This document shows positions 53,135 to 64,000 of a stretch of DNA of 64,000 nucleotides, one piece after another. The number at the start of each line of letters is the position of its first letter. Positions within the stretch are counted from its first letter, which is position 1. Origin of the DNA: Nemophila menziesii (taxonomy: Eukaryota > Streptophyta > Magnoliopsida > Boraginales > Hydrophyllaceae); contig JARWIR010000001.1 in assembly GCA_029959085.1 (NCBI GenBank), positions 73,238,899 through 73,302,898 of the forward strand, in the 5' to 3' direction. Both the position numbers and the translations under genes were made by a program. The notes beneath the pieces are model-generated. The model saw only the letters and a list, made by a program, of their open reading frames with translations, did no database searches and was not told the DNA's origin.

Positions 53135-53367
53135 AGCTCTTCTCAAGGCTCTTTCGTCACGAACTCGTTTGTTGTAAGGTCTGAAGCTCCTCTCAGGCTC
53201 CGATACGAGAGGCCAAGAATTAAACACTGTGAAACCTGAAAAAGACTAAAGCAAACCACAAGCGTAAATATGGAAAAATAAAAACTAAACTAAACTAAAA
53301 ACTGAAAATAAAAACTAATTAAAAACTACTACTCGAAATAGATAACCCACACGCTAACGAGACACAA

Positions 53368-53386
53368 GTCCCCGGCAGCGGCGCCA
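53368..53386 (-). other. Element C primer binding site, tRNA-Asp type
   Basis: On the minus strand it reads TGGCGCCGCTGCCGGGGAC, six bases after the LTR end. It resembles the Athila-type site. Confidence 0.78.
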
Positions 53387-53392
53387 AAAACT

Positions 53393-54925
53393 TGGTGTCG
53401 CCTAGGGTGTGATAAAATTAATACAAAATAAGACCAAGAAACTATGCACTCTCACTCTAGACAGGCACGGTACTGCAAGTATTACTGGATGTATGCAAGT
53501 TTTAATGATAAATAGAGTTCGTTCTCAGGGACTTAAGTGTGTTAATCGCGTAGGTAGGAATAACGAGTAAGAGTAAATAATTAAAAGACAGGAAATAAAA
53601 GAGATAGATTTCGAAAATAGCAATTAAAACTAAGAAAAACTAGGAAAATAAAGACAATAAAATAAAAGATAAGAAATATGAGATGAGAAGTATAGCTCAG
53701 GTTTTGCTAGTATGCACTAATCCTTCTAATTTTATATATAGATCTAGTTCGTAAGGGAGAATACTAGCTCTTGGTATACTTAGTCAGGATTCTAAATTCC
53801 CATACCTTAGACCTTGAGAGCGACTAAGGGGGCTACGTCACAACCAAGAAGTGATTTCAAATAGGGTTATCAAACGCCACTAAGGCCCTAAGCAAATATT
53901 GTAATCTTGGTGATACGGTGATTAAAACAAACCCTAATGACTATCTAGTTAGAAGCATGTTTTGTTAGAACTACTATCGACACTAGACATTATGTGGTGG
54001 TTCAATAGTTAAACACCCTGTCAAGGAGACCATCTAACTACTATTAAAACAATCCTAAAGTGATTAGTTATAGGAAAGACAATAAATCAAAACACATAAA
54101 CAAATATTAAGTAAGAATCTAATATCAAATTAAAACATATAATTCCCAAAGAAACTTAGATAGAAGAATTAGAATTCATAGATTATACATATGCAAAACC
54201 CAAGCTATGGGGAGTTTAGTTCATACCTGATGGAAATAAACTAAAAGAAATTACAAAAGACATCATCTTGCTCTCTACAATAAACTGGAAGAATAAAACC
54301 TTAAGAACTAATTACTATGAGGCAAGGATGATTTACAAGTGATATAAGGGTGTATTTGTAGGTGTTTAGAAGACCTAATTCGTTTTCTTGAGGAAGAGAT
54401 AAAGCCTTGGACTTCTAGCCCAACCCAAATTCGTATGAAAATAAAGATAAACACTGCTGGACCGTTTTGAGCATATCTTCTTCGTTATTGGTCGGTTTGA
54501 GCTCCATAAGATACCAAAAAAATCGCAACAGAATTATCTTGACCCTAAAGGAAATCATCAGATTCGGCCTTTTCCTTAGGTAAAAACGCATATCTTTGGA
54601 CGTGTATGCAGAATCCCAGATTTAGGCAGCTTTTCCTTTTCCATCTTTTTAGCTTTTGTTTCCATATCTCCAATTACCATGCAAATCTCTTTACCATATC
54701 TTATAGTCTTTGACTTGGACTCTAATTAAGCTCCATAATTATCTTTAAAGCTACACACTAAATTAACAATTAAACCCAATATGCTCTAAAAATAATAATT
54801 CTACAAATCAAGACTCAAAGTAGGAAAGTGCACTATTTCTCAAGAAAATCGACATTATTGACTTCTAAAACACTAAAAATGATGTCTCATCCTAACATAA
54901 ATCTATCACAAATGAGGAGACATCA
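53393..54925 (-). repeat. Element C 5' LTR
   Basis: It matches the 3' LTR over 1533 bp with scattered single-base changes and short gaps. The TATA box reads CTACAAATA (near 54355), so this promoter copy is probably weakened. Confidence 0.92.
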
Positions 54926-54930
54926 ATAAC

Positions 54931-55261
54931 AGTTAATATAGAATTTAGGCGAAAATTTATTTTTAGTAAAAAATTCGCAGAAACAAAAAAATTAGGTAAA
55001 CTTTCACAATTTTCGAAATTTAGGATGATCATCCACCCCCAAACCAGGCCCTCCTTGGTGTTACAACAAAATATAGGGGGTTATATTTAAATATGCAATT
55101 ACATTAATTTTTAAATATGTAACAGAAAGGAGAAATTAAAATTATCTCCTTTCTTTTTCAATTACGTTACCGAAATACTCTTTCATTTACATTATCGGTT
55201 CTTATTCTTAATATCATAATATTCATTCTCTTTTCTAAAAGTGGAAAATGGAATAAATTTT
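54931..55261. other. Short spacer between element C and copia-F
   Basis: AT-rich with a hairpin GAAAGGAG...CTCCTTTC near 55134. No frame or transposon end is recognised. Confidence 0.4.
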
Positions 55262-56032
55262 TGTTAGGATTAATCATTACAACCCACTCTAATAGACTAA
55301 TTGTTTAATCCTTTCATGTTTTTTAGGAGAAGTGGAAAAGTTACTTTTCACACATAAAAAGTACCACATCGGAAAATAAGTGGAAAAAGCAATGGTATAT
55401 AGTGCTTTACCTACCTATTAATTCCAAAAGACCTGAAAGCTATGGAGGCCAAAGAGGAATAGGCAAAGCCCCACATGCGTGCACCACCACCCACCTGGCG
55501 TGGGTCGAGGGTCGTGGGCTTGTAGGGGAGTTGGGGAGTCTGGGGAGTTAAAAAATTGAAAAATGAAACACGTTTTCTGAAATGATTCAAGTAGAAGTAA
55601 GCTGGTTCTTATATTGGTTGGTTGGAGTTCAAATCCTATCATTAGGAAGACATAACGTTCATAACGTTCACGCATTCAAGACACCATAAAGCCAGAATAT
55701 TCTCTAGCAGTTACTCTCCCCATTTTCCTATAAATAGAGATTCTCCCTCACTAGCCAAACACACGAAATACACCAAAAAAGAATAACACTCTGCCTCTCT
55801 TTCTCTCTGAAAAAGCTTAGTTATTCCGTTAGATATACCTGTACACCGGAATATCTTTTAACAACCGTAGGTGTAATTTGTTATTCCTTTCATTCCGTGT
55901 AAGTGTATTTTTTGTTCCTATAATCGTATTTCATTTTTTGTAATAGTTAGTTTACAATAAAACGAGAATAATTTCTTTTACTTTTGGGAAAGCATTTCTG
56001 TTTTGTCAAAACCGGTGATTATTTTAATCACA
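55262..56032 (+). repeat. Copia-F 5' LTR
   Basis: It runs from TGTTAGGATTAATC to TTTTAATCACA, 771 bp, and is followed by ATTTAAAAAGATATT, close to the ATTTAAAACGATATT after the copia-E LTR. The region near 55480 reads CACCACCCACCTGGCG where the 3' LTR has CCGGCCCGG repeats. Confidence 0.8.
55728..55737 (+). promoter_or_regulatory. TATA box of copia-F 5' LTR
   Basis: TTTTCCTATAAATAGAGA is a strong plant TATA context. The same text is at 62898-62907 in the 3' LTR. Confidence 0.6.
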
Positions 56033-56078
56033 ATTTAAAAAGATATTTATTTTCAATACTCACCGGTTATTTTCTGAA

Positions 56079-57479
56079 ACGGCTCTTCCTGTTTCCGCTG
56101 TTGGTTCTCCTTTGAACGCAAATCCATTTCTCGACGTGAATAAGTTAGAACCCCTTAATGGTTCTAACTACAAGCGTTGGGCACAAAAGGTTATGATTTT
56201 TCTTGAACAGTATGAACTTGACTTTTCTATAGTCGAGGCTCCTCCACTTATAAAAATTGGAGCTCATACTAAACAAGAGCTAGATAGACATTTTGCCCTC
56301 AAATCCAGGTTCAAAAGAGCTGATACCATGGCTTAGGGCTGGATGTTGAACAATGTTACTAATCCCATCTTTGATCTCCTTGCCAAAGAGAAATCGGAAA
56401 AGGTCATATGGGAAACCCTCGAGAAGAAATATGGGGCTGAAGATTCTGGTAAGAAAAAGTACATAATTTGGAATTGGTACAATTTTAGACTTACGGATCA
56501 GAAACTCATGCCTAAACAACTTCATGTGTACGAGAACTTATGCACGGAGGTAATCGCCGAAGGCATGAAGATGTGTGAAGTTTTTCAAGCCAGCATTCTG
56601 CTTGAGAAATTTCCCCCTTCTTGGAGTGAATACTGCAACCACCTCAAACATAAAAAGAAGAAAATGACTCTCCAAGAACTCATCAGCCACATGCAAGTTG
56701 AAGAAGCCAATCGAATCAAGGATAAGTCAATCTCTTCCCCTTCTCATTCCTCAAAAGCTAACCTCGTCGAAGGTTCTGGCCAAGGTAACAAAGACAAGTT
56801 CAAAGGGAAGGGAAAACAAAAAGGCTCCAACAAGCCTAAATCTGGGGGAAACAAGAACCGCGGCAACTCCAGCAAACAAGGCGGAGGATTCCAAACTTCC
56901 GGTAAGATTCAAAAACCTAAATAGGCCTGTTACTATTGTGGTAAATAAGAACATAGAGCTTTAAAATGTCCCCTTAGAGCTGGCCAGGGTCCCAAAGCTG
57001 TCTTTAATCTGACTGAGTACGAAGAAATAATTTCCGCGATAATGGTTGAGGTAAACTTGGTGGAGAACAAGAGTGAGAGGATCCTTGACACTGGAGCCTC
57101 TTGACACTTATGCACGAACAAAACTCTGTTCAAGAAATTTGAAAAAGAAACTGATGGTGAGTGGATCCTTGACACTAGAGCCTCTTGACACTTCTGCGCG
57201 AACAAAACTCTGTTCAAGAAATTTTAAAAAGAAAATGATGGTGAGTGTGTGTACTTGGGTGAATCTTCCACCGCTACAGTTCTCGGAAAAGGACAGGTTC
57301 CACTGAAACTCACCTCTGGTAAGATTCTTGAACTAAATGATTTTCTCTTCGTCCCCTCTCTCAGTAGGAACATATTTTCCAGAGCGCTTCTTAACAAAGT
57401 GGGACTCAAACTTGTTTTCGAGGGGGGGGGGGAATCATTATCACAAAAAATGACAAGTGTGTGGGGAAAGGGTACTTAA
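56079..57479 (+). pseudogene. Copia-F gag and protease (decayed)
   Basis: The start codon appears as ACG at 56079, in line with the ATG of copia-E. The UBN2-type capsid follows (LNGSNYKRWAQKV, WETLEKKYG) with a TAG at 56334. The basic stretch and a zinc knuckle CYYCGK(stop)EHRALKC come near 56930. The protease site ILDTGAS is duplicated by an 84-bp tandem repeat, and the second copy reads ILDTRAS. A run of eleven Gs at 57422 marks the place where the frame changes by -1, as in copia-E. Confidence 0.8.
57079..57246 (+). repeat. 84-bp tandem duplication across the protease active site
   Basis: Two units (57079-57162 and 57163-57246), each with GGATCCTTGACACT, CTCTTGACACTT and ACAAAACTCTGTTCAAG. 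They duplicate the catalytic aspartate region. A few mismatches show the event is not recent. Confidence 0.85.
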
Positions 57480-58363
57480 ATAGTGGCTTGTTTGTTTTAA
57501 ACACGGTAACCCTTAATGAGAATGCATCTAATTCTGCTTATATCGTTGAGATGTTCAAACGTGGCATGGTAGACTAGGTCACTTAAATGTTGCATCTATT
57601 AAAAGGCTTAAAACTCTTGGACTAATACCCCTTCACAATGTGGATGACTTTGAAAAATGTCAAATATGTTTAGATTCCAAACTTGCGATAAAACCTTTTA
57701 AATCTGTTACCACGAGACAAACTAAATTGCTTGAATTAGTTCATTCGGACTTAGCTGATTTTAAAAACTCCGCCAGTAGAGGAGGAAAACTATATTACAT
57801 AACCTTTGTAGATGATTACTCTAGGTTCACTAAAGTGTATCTTCTTAAAACTAAATATGAAGCGGAAAATGCGATTTTTAAATATAAAGCCGAGGTTGAA
57901 AACCAACTAGATGTAAAATCAAACAACTTAGGACCGATAGAGGAGGTGAGTATAGTTCTAATTTCCTTAAAAAATTTTGTGAAACCAATTGGATTATCCA
58001 CGAACTTAGTTCCCCTTATACACCCTAACAAAATGGCATAGCATAATGGAAGAATATGTCCCTTAAAGAGACTATGAATGCCATGTTAATAAGTTATGGT
58101 TTACCAACCAACATGTGGGGGGAAGCTGTTTTATCAGCCTGTTATGTTCTTAACAGGGTACCACATAAATACCTAGAAAAGACCCCTTATGAGATATGGA
58201 AGGGTTTTCCACCAAACCTAAAATTTTTAAAAGTGTGGGGGTGCCTAGCCAAAGTCAAAATACCTGATTTTAAAACTGTCACTGTTGGACCCAAAACTGT
58301 TGACTCAGTTTTCATAGGCTACGCTCAGAATAGTGCGGCATACAGATTCCAGTCCTTGGATGA
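57480..58363 (+). pseudogene. Copia-F integrase (decayed)
   Basis: The zinc-binding part is split by a frame change (TWHGRLGHLN readable near 57565; KCQICLDSK at 57655). ELVHSDLADF and FVDDYSRFTKVYLL are clear at 57735-57840, while SDRGGEY is damaged near 57935. KETMNAMLISYGLPTNMWGE and LKVWGCLAKV continue to 58363, where a gypsy LTR interrupts the codons of SLDD. Confidence 0.8.
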
Positions 58364-59871
58364 TGGTGTGGCCTAAGGTGTGATAAAAAGATGATATAAT
58401 TTAGATGCAAATAAACACCCTAAGCTAACACAGTACTGCAAGTATTACAGGACGTATGCAAGTTTTAATGATAAGAAGATTCGTTCCTCAGAGACAGACG
58501 AAAGTTAGAGAGAACTTATGCAAATTATCAAGTGCAAATAATTAAGCTAGAGATAATAATACGCAAGTAGAAAGAAGAGAAAGACAAATATTTATTTGGT
58601 TTTTAAATAAAGCTAAACTATAAACTAAAGACAGAAAATAAATAAAAGAAAAGAAAAGAAGATAGTATGAAAGTTAGCTTGAGTGAATAGCATGTAATCC
58701 CCACTAGTTTTGCCGTTCTAAACATGTAAGGGTGAATTATGTAGTATTTCAATGATCGGTTCTAATTCGCTATCGGTAGTTTAAAATAGGATTTACCTGT
58801 GTCAATAAGGCTTCCTAAGCAAACTTTTCCTGTAATTGGTAAATAGTCACAAGAACTAAACCATAGTGATTATCTTGCTAGGTTGGGTTGTCAGATCAGA
58901 CCTTGTACTAGACGTTATGTGCTAAACATGCAATTAAACACCGTTGTCAATGGTGACCTAATTACTAGATGGTAATTCTATATGGCCGCGGTTCCATAAG
59001 AACACAGAATATAAATCCAAACACATAAACAGAGAATAAAAACTATAATTCAATTTAAAACATTAAGTTCCCAAATTAGATAGATGTCAATCAAAACTAG
59101 GGTTCATACATATATGCTAAAAACTCAAGCTAAAAAGAATTAATTCATACTAAGAAGAGAAGAGAAAAGAATTACAAGATAAGAGGTTGAAGAAGACATA
59201 TGGTGTTCTGCTCCTTCCAGACTTATTCTCTTGTGTTGCAGCTTCCTCTTGGCCTTAAGGTCTGGCCAAGGATGATTTTATAATGTTAAGAGGCTGTATT
59301 TATAGGGTATAGGAAGACCTAATTCGTTTTCTTGAAGGAGAAGTAAGTGGTGGACTCCTAACCCAACTCAAATTCGTATGGAAATAAAGATAATTACTGC
59401 TGAACTGTTTTCAGCATATCTTCTTCGTTATTGGTCGGTTTTTGCTCCATAAGATACCAAAAGAATCCTCACAGAATTATCTACGTCCCTATGAAAGGAA
59501 TTTACCAAAATCGGCTTATTTCTTGGAGTTATCACCACTTCTTTAGGCATGTGCTGCAGAAATTCAGATTTAGGCAGCTTTTCCTTTTCCTAATTGAACT
59601 TTGTTTCCTTCTATCTCCAATTACCATGCATATCTCTTTCCATATATTGTAGTCTTTGACTTGGACTCTAATTAATCTCCATAATTATCTTTAAAGCTTC
59701 ACACTAAATAAACAATTAAACCCAATAAGCTCTAAAAATATTATGTTACTAAATCAAGACTCAAAATAGGAAAGTGCACTAAATTAAGCTCAAGTCGACC
59801 TATAAACTTATAAATACGCCTAAAATGATGTCTCGGAAGTATATTTTATTATCACAAATGAGGAGACATCA
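58364..59871 (-). repeat. Solo gypsy LTR nested in copia-F
   Basis: Text from TGGTGTGGCCTAAGG to GGAGACATCA is a complete LTR of a subfamily related to elements A-D, with GATGA on both sides (58359-58363 and 59872-59876). No internal sequence remains, so unequal recombination between the two LTRs of a full element is the likely origin. It is clearly diverged from the LTRs of B and C. Confidence 0.9.
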
Positions 59872-61740
59872 GATGATAACTCTATTTGTGAATTTAGAAA
59901 TACTGAGTTCTTTAAACACGTTTTCCTTTTGAAAAATTAAAATACTATCAATGCTTCTTTACCTGTTGATAGCTTATCTAGTAATGTTTTTTTACCTCTT
60001 TGTGATGTTTCCCCTGACCCCTCCACTTCCATGGAGCCTATTAGCATTCCGAGGAAGAACGTATGAGAAGTAAGAGGCGTAGGATTGAGTTCAACTTCGG
60101 CCCTGACTTTATAACATCCTTTATGACCGAAGGTTTTCACATTGACCTATTAAACGAACAGGTAGTCAACTGCCTCCTCATGGAGGAAGTCCCAAAAACT
60201 TATGACGATGCTTTAAAATCTATAGATCCTAGTTTTTGGAAATAGGCCATTAATAATTAACTTGATTCTATTAAAAGTAACCATACATGGGAATTAACCG
60301 ACTTACCTAGGGGTAGCAAACCTATTAGTAGCAAATGGATTTTTAAGAAAAAATTGAGACTTGATAACTCAATAGAAAAATTCAAAGCGAGACTTGTTAT
60401 TAAGGGCTTTACCCAAAAGAAATGTTTAGACTACTTTGACACTTACTCTCTAGTGACCAAAATCGCCACGATAAGAACCCTTATTACTCTAGCCGTCATT
60501 CACGAACTTGTAATACATCAAATGTATGTCAAAACCGCGTTCTTGAACAGAGATATGGATGAAGATATCTACATGGCACAACCTAAAGGGTGTGTGGTCC
60601 CTGGTCAAGGGGACAAAGTGTGTAAATTGAAAAAAATCCTTGTATGGTTTGAAACAAGCGCCGAAATAATGGTATGAAAAACTAGATAGTACTCTTATTT
60701 CAGATGGCTTTGTAGCTAACACTTTTGATTCATGTGTTTACTCCAAGGTAACAAATTCAGAGTGTGTTATCATCTGCCTTTATGTAGATGACATGCTAAT
60801 CTTTGGTACTACTATTCATATTATAAATGAGACTAAACGCTTCTTGACTTACAGATTCGATATGAAAGATATGGGAGAAGCTGATGTAATACTTGGGGTA
60901 AAAATCATTAGGAGCAGTAACGGTATTACCCTGAATCAGTCTCATAACATAGAAAGGATGCTAAAGAAATTTGATTCCTTTGAGGTAACACCTGTAAATA
61001 ATACTTATAATTCTAGCATTCATTTATCCAAACACGTTGGAGATGATGTATCCTAAAATGAATATACTAATATCATAGGGAGCGTGATGTTCTTAATGAA
61101 CTATACTCGACCAGATATTTCCTATGCCGTGAGTAGACTTACTCGCTATACTCATAACCCGAGTAGTGACCAATGGGTTGCACATCGTCGTCTATTGATG
61201 CACTTAAGGGGTACCATTGATCTTTGTCTTCATTAGAACAAATTTCCCGCAGTTCTTGAGGGATTTTGTGATGCAAGCTGGATCTCTAACAATGACGAAG
61301 TAAACTCCACCAGTAGTTACATCTTCTCCTTATAGGGAGGTGATGTATCGTGGAAATCCTCTAAACAGACTTTTATAGCATGCTCCACCATAGAGTCCGA
61401 GTTCATAGCACTAGAATTGGCAGGGCAAGAAGCTGAGTGGTTGAGGAGTCTCCTATCAGATGTGACACTATGGGAAGGAAGTGCAACGCTTGTGTGCATC
61501 CACTGCGATTCCTAAGAAGCCATGGGAGTCGCTCATAATAGCTCCTATAATGGGAAAAGGAGACACATTCGCATCAGACATGGTTCAGTTAAACAGTTAC
61601 TGAAAAATGGTATGATAGCCTTGGAATTTATACGATCATAGGAGAATCTAGCTGATCCGTTCATTAAAGGCTTAACCAGGAGACTAGTCCTGGAGATGTC
61701 GAGGGGGATGGGACTAAAACCCATTAATCAGTAATATGTG
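59872..61740 (+). pseudogene. Copia-F reverse transcriptase and RNase H (decayed)
   Basis: After the LTR the protein resumes with DNSICEFRNTEFFKHVF. Reverse transcriptase has HTWELTDLPRGSKPI, KARLVIKGFTQKK and LYVDDMLIFG at 60779. Stops lie at 60243 and 60258 and a frame change near 60640. A TAA at 61054, after HLSKHVGDDVS, matches the copia-E stop exactly. RNase H continues in the same frame ([20 protein letters not shown]) and has [17 protein letters not shown] and IHCDS followed by another stop. Confidence 0.82.
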
Positions 61741-61810
61741 ACTAATGAGTCAATGTAATTTCCCCATCCCTAAGGCTCAAACCTAAATCTTCTTGTTCAT
61801 AGGCAGTCGT

Positions 61811-62048
61811 GGTGGTCCTTTTGAGAAGGACTTGATGAAAAAGGCGTACCGAGTGTTGAACTCACACTGAATTCATAGCCTTTATGGTGGTTCTTTCGAG
61901 AAAGACTTGATGATTTCATTGGTAACATTGAAACGCAATATTCATGGGAGAGTGTTAAGGAGACGTCCTTACATAACTCTCAAATGAATAAATCCACCAA
62001 AGTTCATAGCCTGCAAAAGGTGATCCTTAGAGAAGTACTTTATGAACA
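61811..62048 (+). ncRNA. Copia-F 3' UTR hairpin array
   Basis: Three hairpin units in the order seen in copia-E: 61811-61839 (inner stem GTCCTTTTGAGAAGGAC), 61869-61917 (GAATTCATAGCC...GATGATTTC) and 61999-62048 (AAGTTCATAGCC...TATGAAC). The small TAAGGAGACGTCCTTA hairpin is at 61956-61971. Some stem pairs have decayed, as expected for an old copy. Confidence 0.5.
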
Positions 62049-62291
62049 AAGTGAAAGGTGATGTTCGAGAGAACTATAGCTTTTAGAAAGATAGAGTATC
62101 TGCTGTGAGGGTCTCGATTGGAAACCGTTAAGTTCAAGAGTAATTTCACTTAACAGGAATCCAGTGGTTGCCTCACTTCGCAACGTGTCAATTTAAATCG
62201 AAAGATATTGCCACTTAAGTACAATTCACCCAAATGCTGGTAGATATGGTAACCTATTCACCTTCTCTCCCAAAGACCATGAGAGGGGGAT

Positions 62292-63203
62292 TGTTAGGGT
62301 TAATCATTACAATCAATTCTAATGGATTTTTTTTTAATCCGTTCATGTTCTTTAGGAGAAGTGGAAAAGTCACTTTTTACACATAAAAAGTACCACATCG
62401 GAAAATAAGTGGAAAAAGTAATGGTATATAATGCTTTACCCACCTATTAATTCCAAAAGGCCTAAAGGCTATGTAGGCCAAAGAGGAATAGGCAAAGCCC
62501 CACCTGTCCGGCCGGCCCGGCCCGGCCCGGCATCGGTGTGGCTGAGTTGGGGAGTTTGGGGAGTTTGGGGAGTCAAAAAATGAAAAATGAAACACCTTTT
62601 CTCAAATGATACAAGGAGAAGTAAGCTAGTTCTTATAGTGGTCGGTTGGAGTTCAAATCCTATCATAAGGAAGACATAACGTTCACGCATTCAAGACACC
62701 ATAAAGCCAGAATATTCTCCATCAGTTACAAGTCTTGGTCAACTCGGAAATGCACTAGTGGTCAAGCTTGTGTCAAGGGTCATTGTCTGAATTTGAAAAA
62801 GAGTAACATCTGTAACCTCCAAAACGTCAGCCTTAATGGAGCACTTGAAGACCATCTATGGTGACGATTCTGATAGGCCCTTACTCTCCCCATTTTCCTA
62901 TAAATAGAGACTCTTCCTCACTAGCCAAACACACGAAATACACCAGAAAAGAATAATACTCTGCCTCTCTTTCTCTCTGAAAAAGCTTAGTTTTTCCGTT
63001 AGAGATACTGGTACGCCGGAATATCTTTTTAACAACAGTAGGTGTAATTTGTTATTCATTTCATTCCGTGTAAGTGTATTTTTTGTTCCTGTAATCGTAT
63101 TTCTTTTTTTTTTTGTAATAGTTAGTTTACAATGAAATTTCATTTCTTTTACTTTTGGGAAACCATTTATATTTTGTCAAAACCAGTGACTATTTTAATT
63201 ACA
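62292..63203 (+). repeat. Copia-F 3' LTR
   Basis: It runs from TGTTAGGGTTAATC, after the purine tract GAGAGGGGGAT, to TTTTAATTACA, 912 bp. It has about 150 bp at 62729-62880 that the 5' LTR lacks, and a different GC-rich block (CCGGCCCGGCCC near 62515). Confidence 0.8.
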
Positions 63204-63208
63204 ATTTT

Positions 63209-64000
63209 TTATTTTTTACCTATTCTAATCCAAAAAATTGTATTTTAAGTTGTATTATACTTTTTGATTTTCTCATTCCAAATTTTTTTAATGGAATTAG
63301 AATTACATATTTCAAATTTAGGTATTTTGATTTTCGATCGAATTTCAATTCTCGGTTTATTTTCATAGTTTTTCCATTTTTTCTGAAATTGTTTTGAATA
63401 CTTATTTAGGATCTTTTCAAGATTAATAAATATTACATTTATATACAAACACAAAGTTCAATACTATTTGTATACATAATGTTGTTATAGAAGAAATGTA
63501 TATACATTTAATAATTTTAATGGATAATATTAATGTTATTACATGCTAATAAACTTTCCATTGGAATGTTATTTTTTTCTTAACTTTAGAATGTTGAACT
63601 TTATTAATGAGAATTAAATTAGTAATATTATTTTCGGTGTTATGATTTAGCTTGTGCTTATATAATTATAATTATCTTAGTCCCACAATCTTTAGAGAAT
63701 AATATATATTGCAAAATTTACGTAAAATGAATCTTTACAAAAATAAAAACTGTAACAATAGAGAAATTTTAGAATTTCATAATTTTCAAAAAAATCCGAG
63801 TATTCCAAAATAAGAATTGAATTTTGAATTTTAATTTTTCTTTTTTGGATTGTATTTTTTATTCTGAGCAAGATTAATAAAATTCCTATACCACCAGTAT
63901 TCTTATTTGATCTAAACAATTTCCACCTTTACTCATTACCCATGTCTTATCTCTAACCAACCAACCACCTTACAAATATTTTCTTCAGTTGGCCTAAAAT
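63209..64000. other. AT-rich right end, no feature recognised
   Basis: Very AT-rich with scattered short frames. I see no LTR end, terminal inverted repeat, RNA gene or credible coding region. Confidence 0.5.

Larger units (their letters stand above)
45156..54925 (-). mobile_element. Gypsy element C, complete non-autonomous Athila-like copy
   Basis: Both LTRs (45156-46686 and 53393-54925) start and end TG...CA in the element sense and are flanked by ATAAC at 45151-45155 and 54926-54930. Between them, in sense order, are the primer site, the gag-protease-integrase tail frame, the palindrome array, an intact envelope-position frame and a 1.6-kb untranslated region with a purine tract. The total is 9.77 kb. 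There is no reverse transcriptase, RNase H or integrase core. Confidence 0.92.
55262..63203 (+). mobile_element. Copia-F, old Ty1/copia copy of the copia-E lineage, split by a solo LTR
   Basis: 5' LTR 55262-56032, then gag, protease, integrase, a nested gypsy solo LTR (58364-59871), reverse transcriptase, RNase H, hairpin 3' untranslated region, purine tract and 3' LTR 62292-63203. ATTTT flanks both ends (55257-55261 and 63204-63208), but in AT-rich surroundings this is weak evidence. Many stops and frame changes mark it as much older than copia-E, yet it shares that element's stop between reverse transcriptase and RNase H. Confidence 0.88.

Overview
The window looks like retrotransposon-rich, probably heterochromatic DNA of a dicot plant. 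The evidence is plant LINEs with zf-RVT and plant-type RNase H tails, a Ty1/copia lineage with a plant UBN2-type gag, a Ty3/gypsy lineage with an Athila-like gag and tRNA-Asp-type primer site, and an AP2/ERF transcription-factor pseudogene. I found no intact host gene, no rRNA or tRNA gene and no CRISPR array. Several of the start codons implied by raw reading frames are TTG or GTG, so I give the ATG where I could place it.

Layout. 56-6790: a near full-length LINE (LINE-A, minus). 6869-7189: a gypsy LTR remnant. 7369-8236: a tandem repeat of about 340 bp. 8270-15661: two decayed LINEs joined head to tail (LINE-B and LINE-C, plus). 16896-17909: an ERF pseudogene with three tandem AP2 domains. 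18258-24490: a young Ty1/copia element (copia-E, minus) with a truncated 5' LTR. 24491-25732: half of a foldback element plus a flank that recurs at 43932-45155. 25733-40864: gypsy LTR 'A', gypsy element 'B' (plus) and gypsy fragment 'D' (minus). 40865-41400: a second ERF copy joined to D. 41784-43449: a 5'-truncated LINE (LINE-D) with a candidate 9-bp target duplication. 43663-44217: a long-TIR foldback element. 45156-54925: gypsy element 'C' (minus), complete with both LTRs and an ATAAC target duplication. 55262-63203: an old copia element (copia-F, plus) split by a solo gypsy LTR at 58364-59871 with a GATGA duplication. 63209-64000: AT-rich sequence with nothing recognisable.

How the parts relate. 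The three gypsy copies share an unusual gene plan. One long reading frame carries gag and protease and then runs straight into the C-terminal tail of integrase, with no reverse transcriptase, RNase H or integrase core. A GC-rich array of palindromes follows, then a second frame in the envelope position. They look like a non-autonomous family that relied on an enzyme supply in trans. A and D appear to be two pieces of a duplicated copy of C (flank, target site and 3' LTR included), and B now lies between them.

The two copia copies are of very different age. They nevertheless share an in-frame TAA between reverse transcriptase and RNase H, a -1 frame change after protease, and a set of hairpins in the 3' untranslated region. 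The hairpins are the best candidate for an undescribed functional RNA structure in the window.
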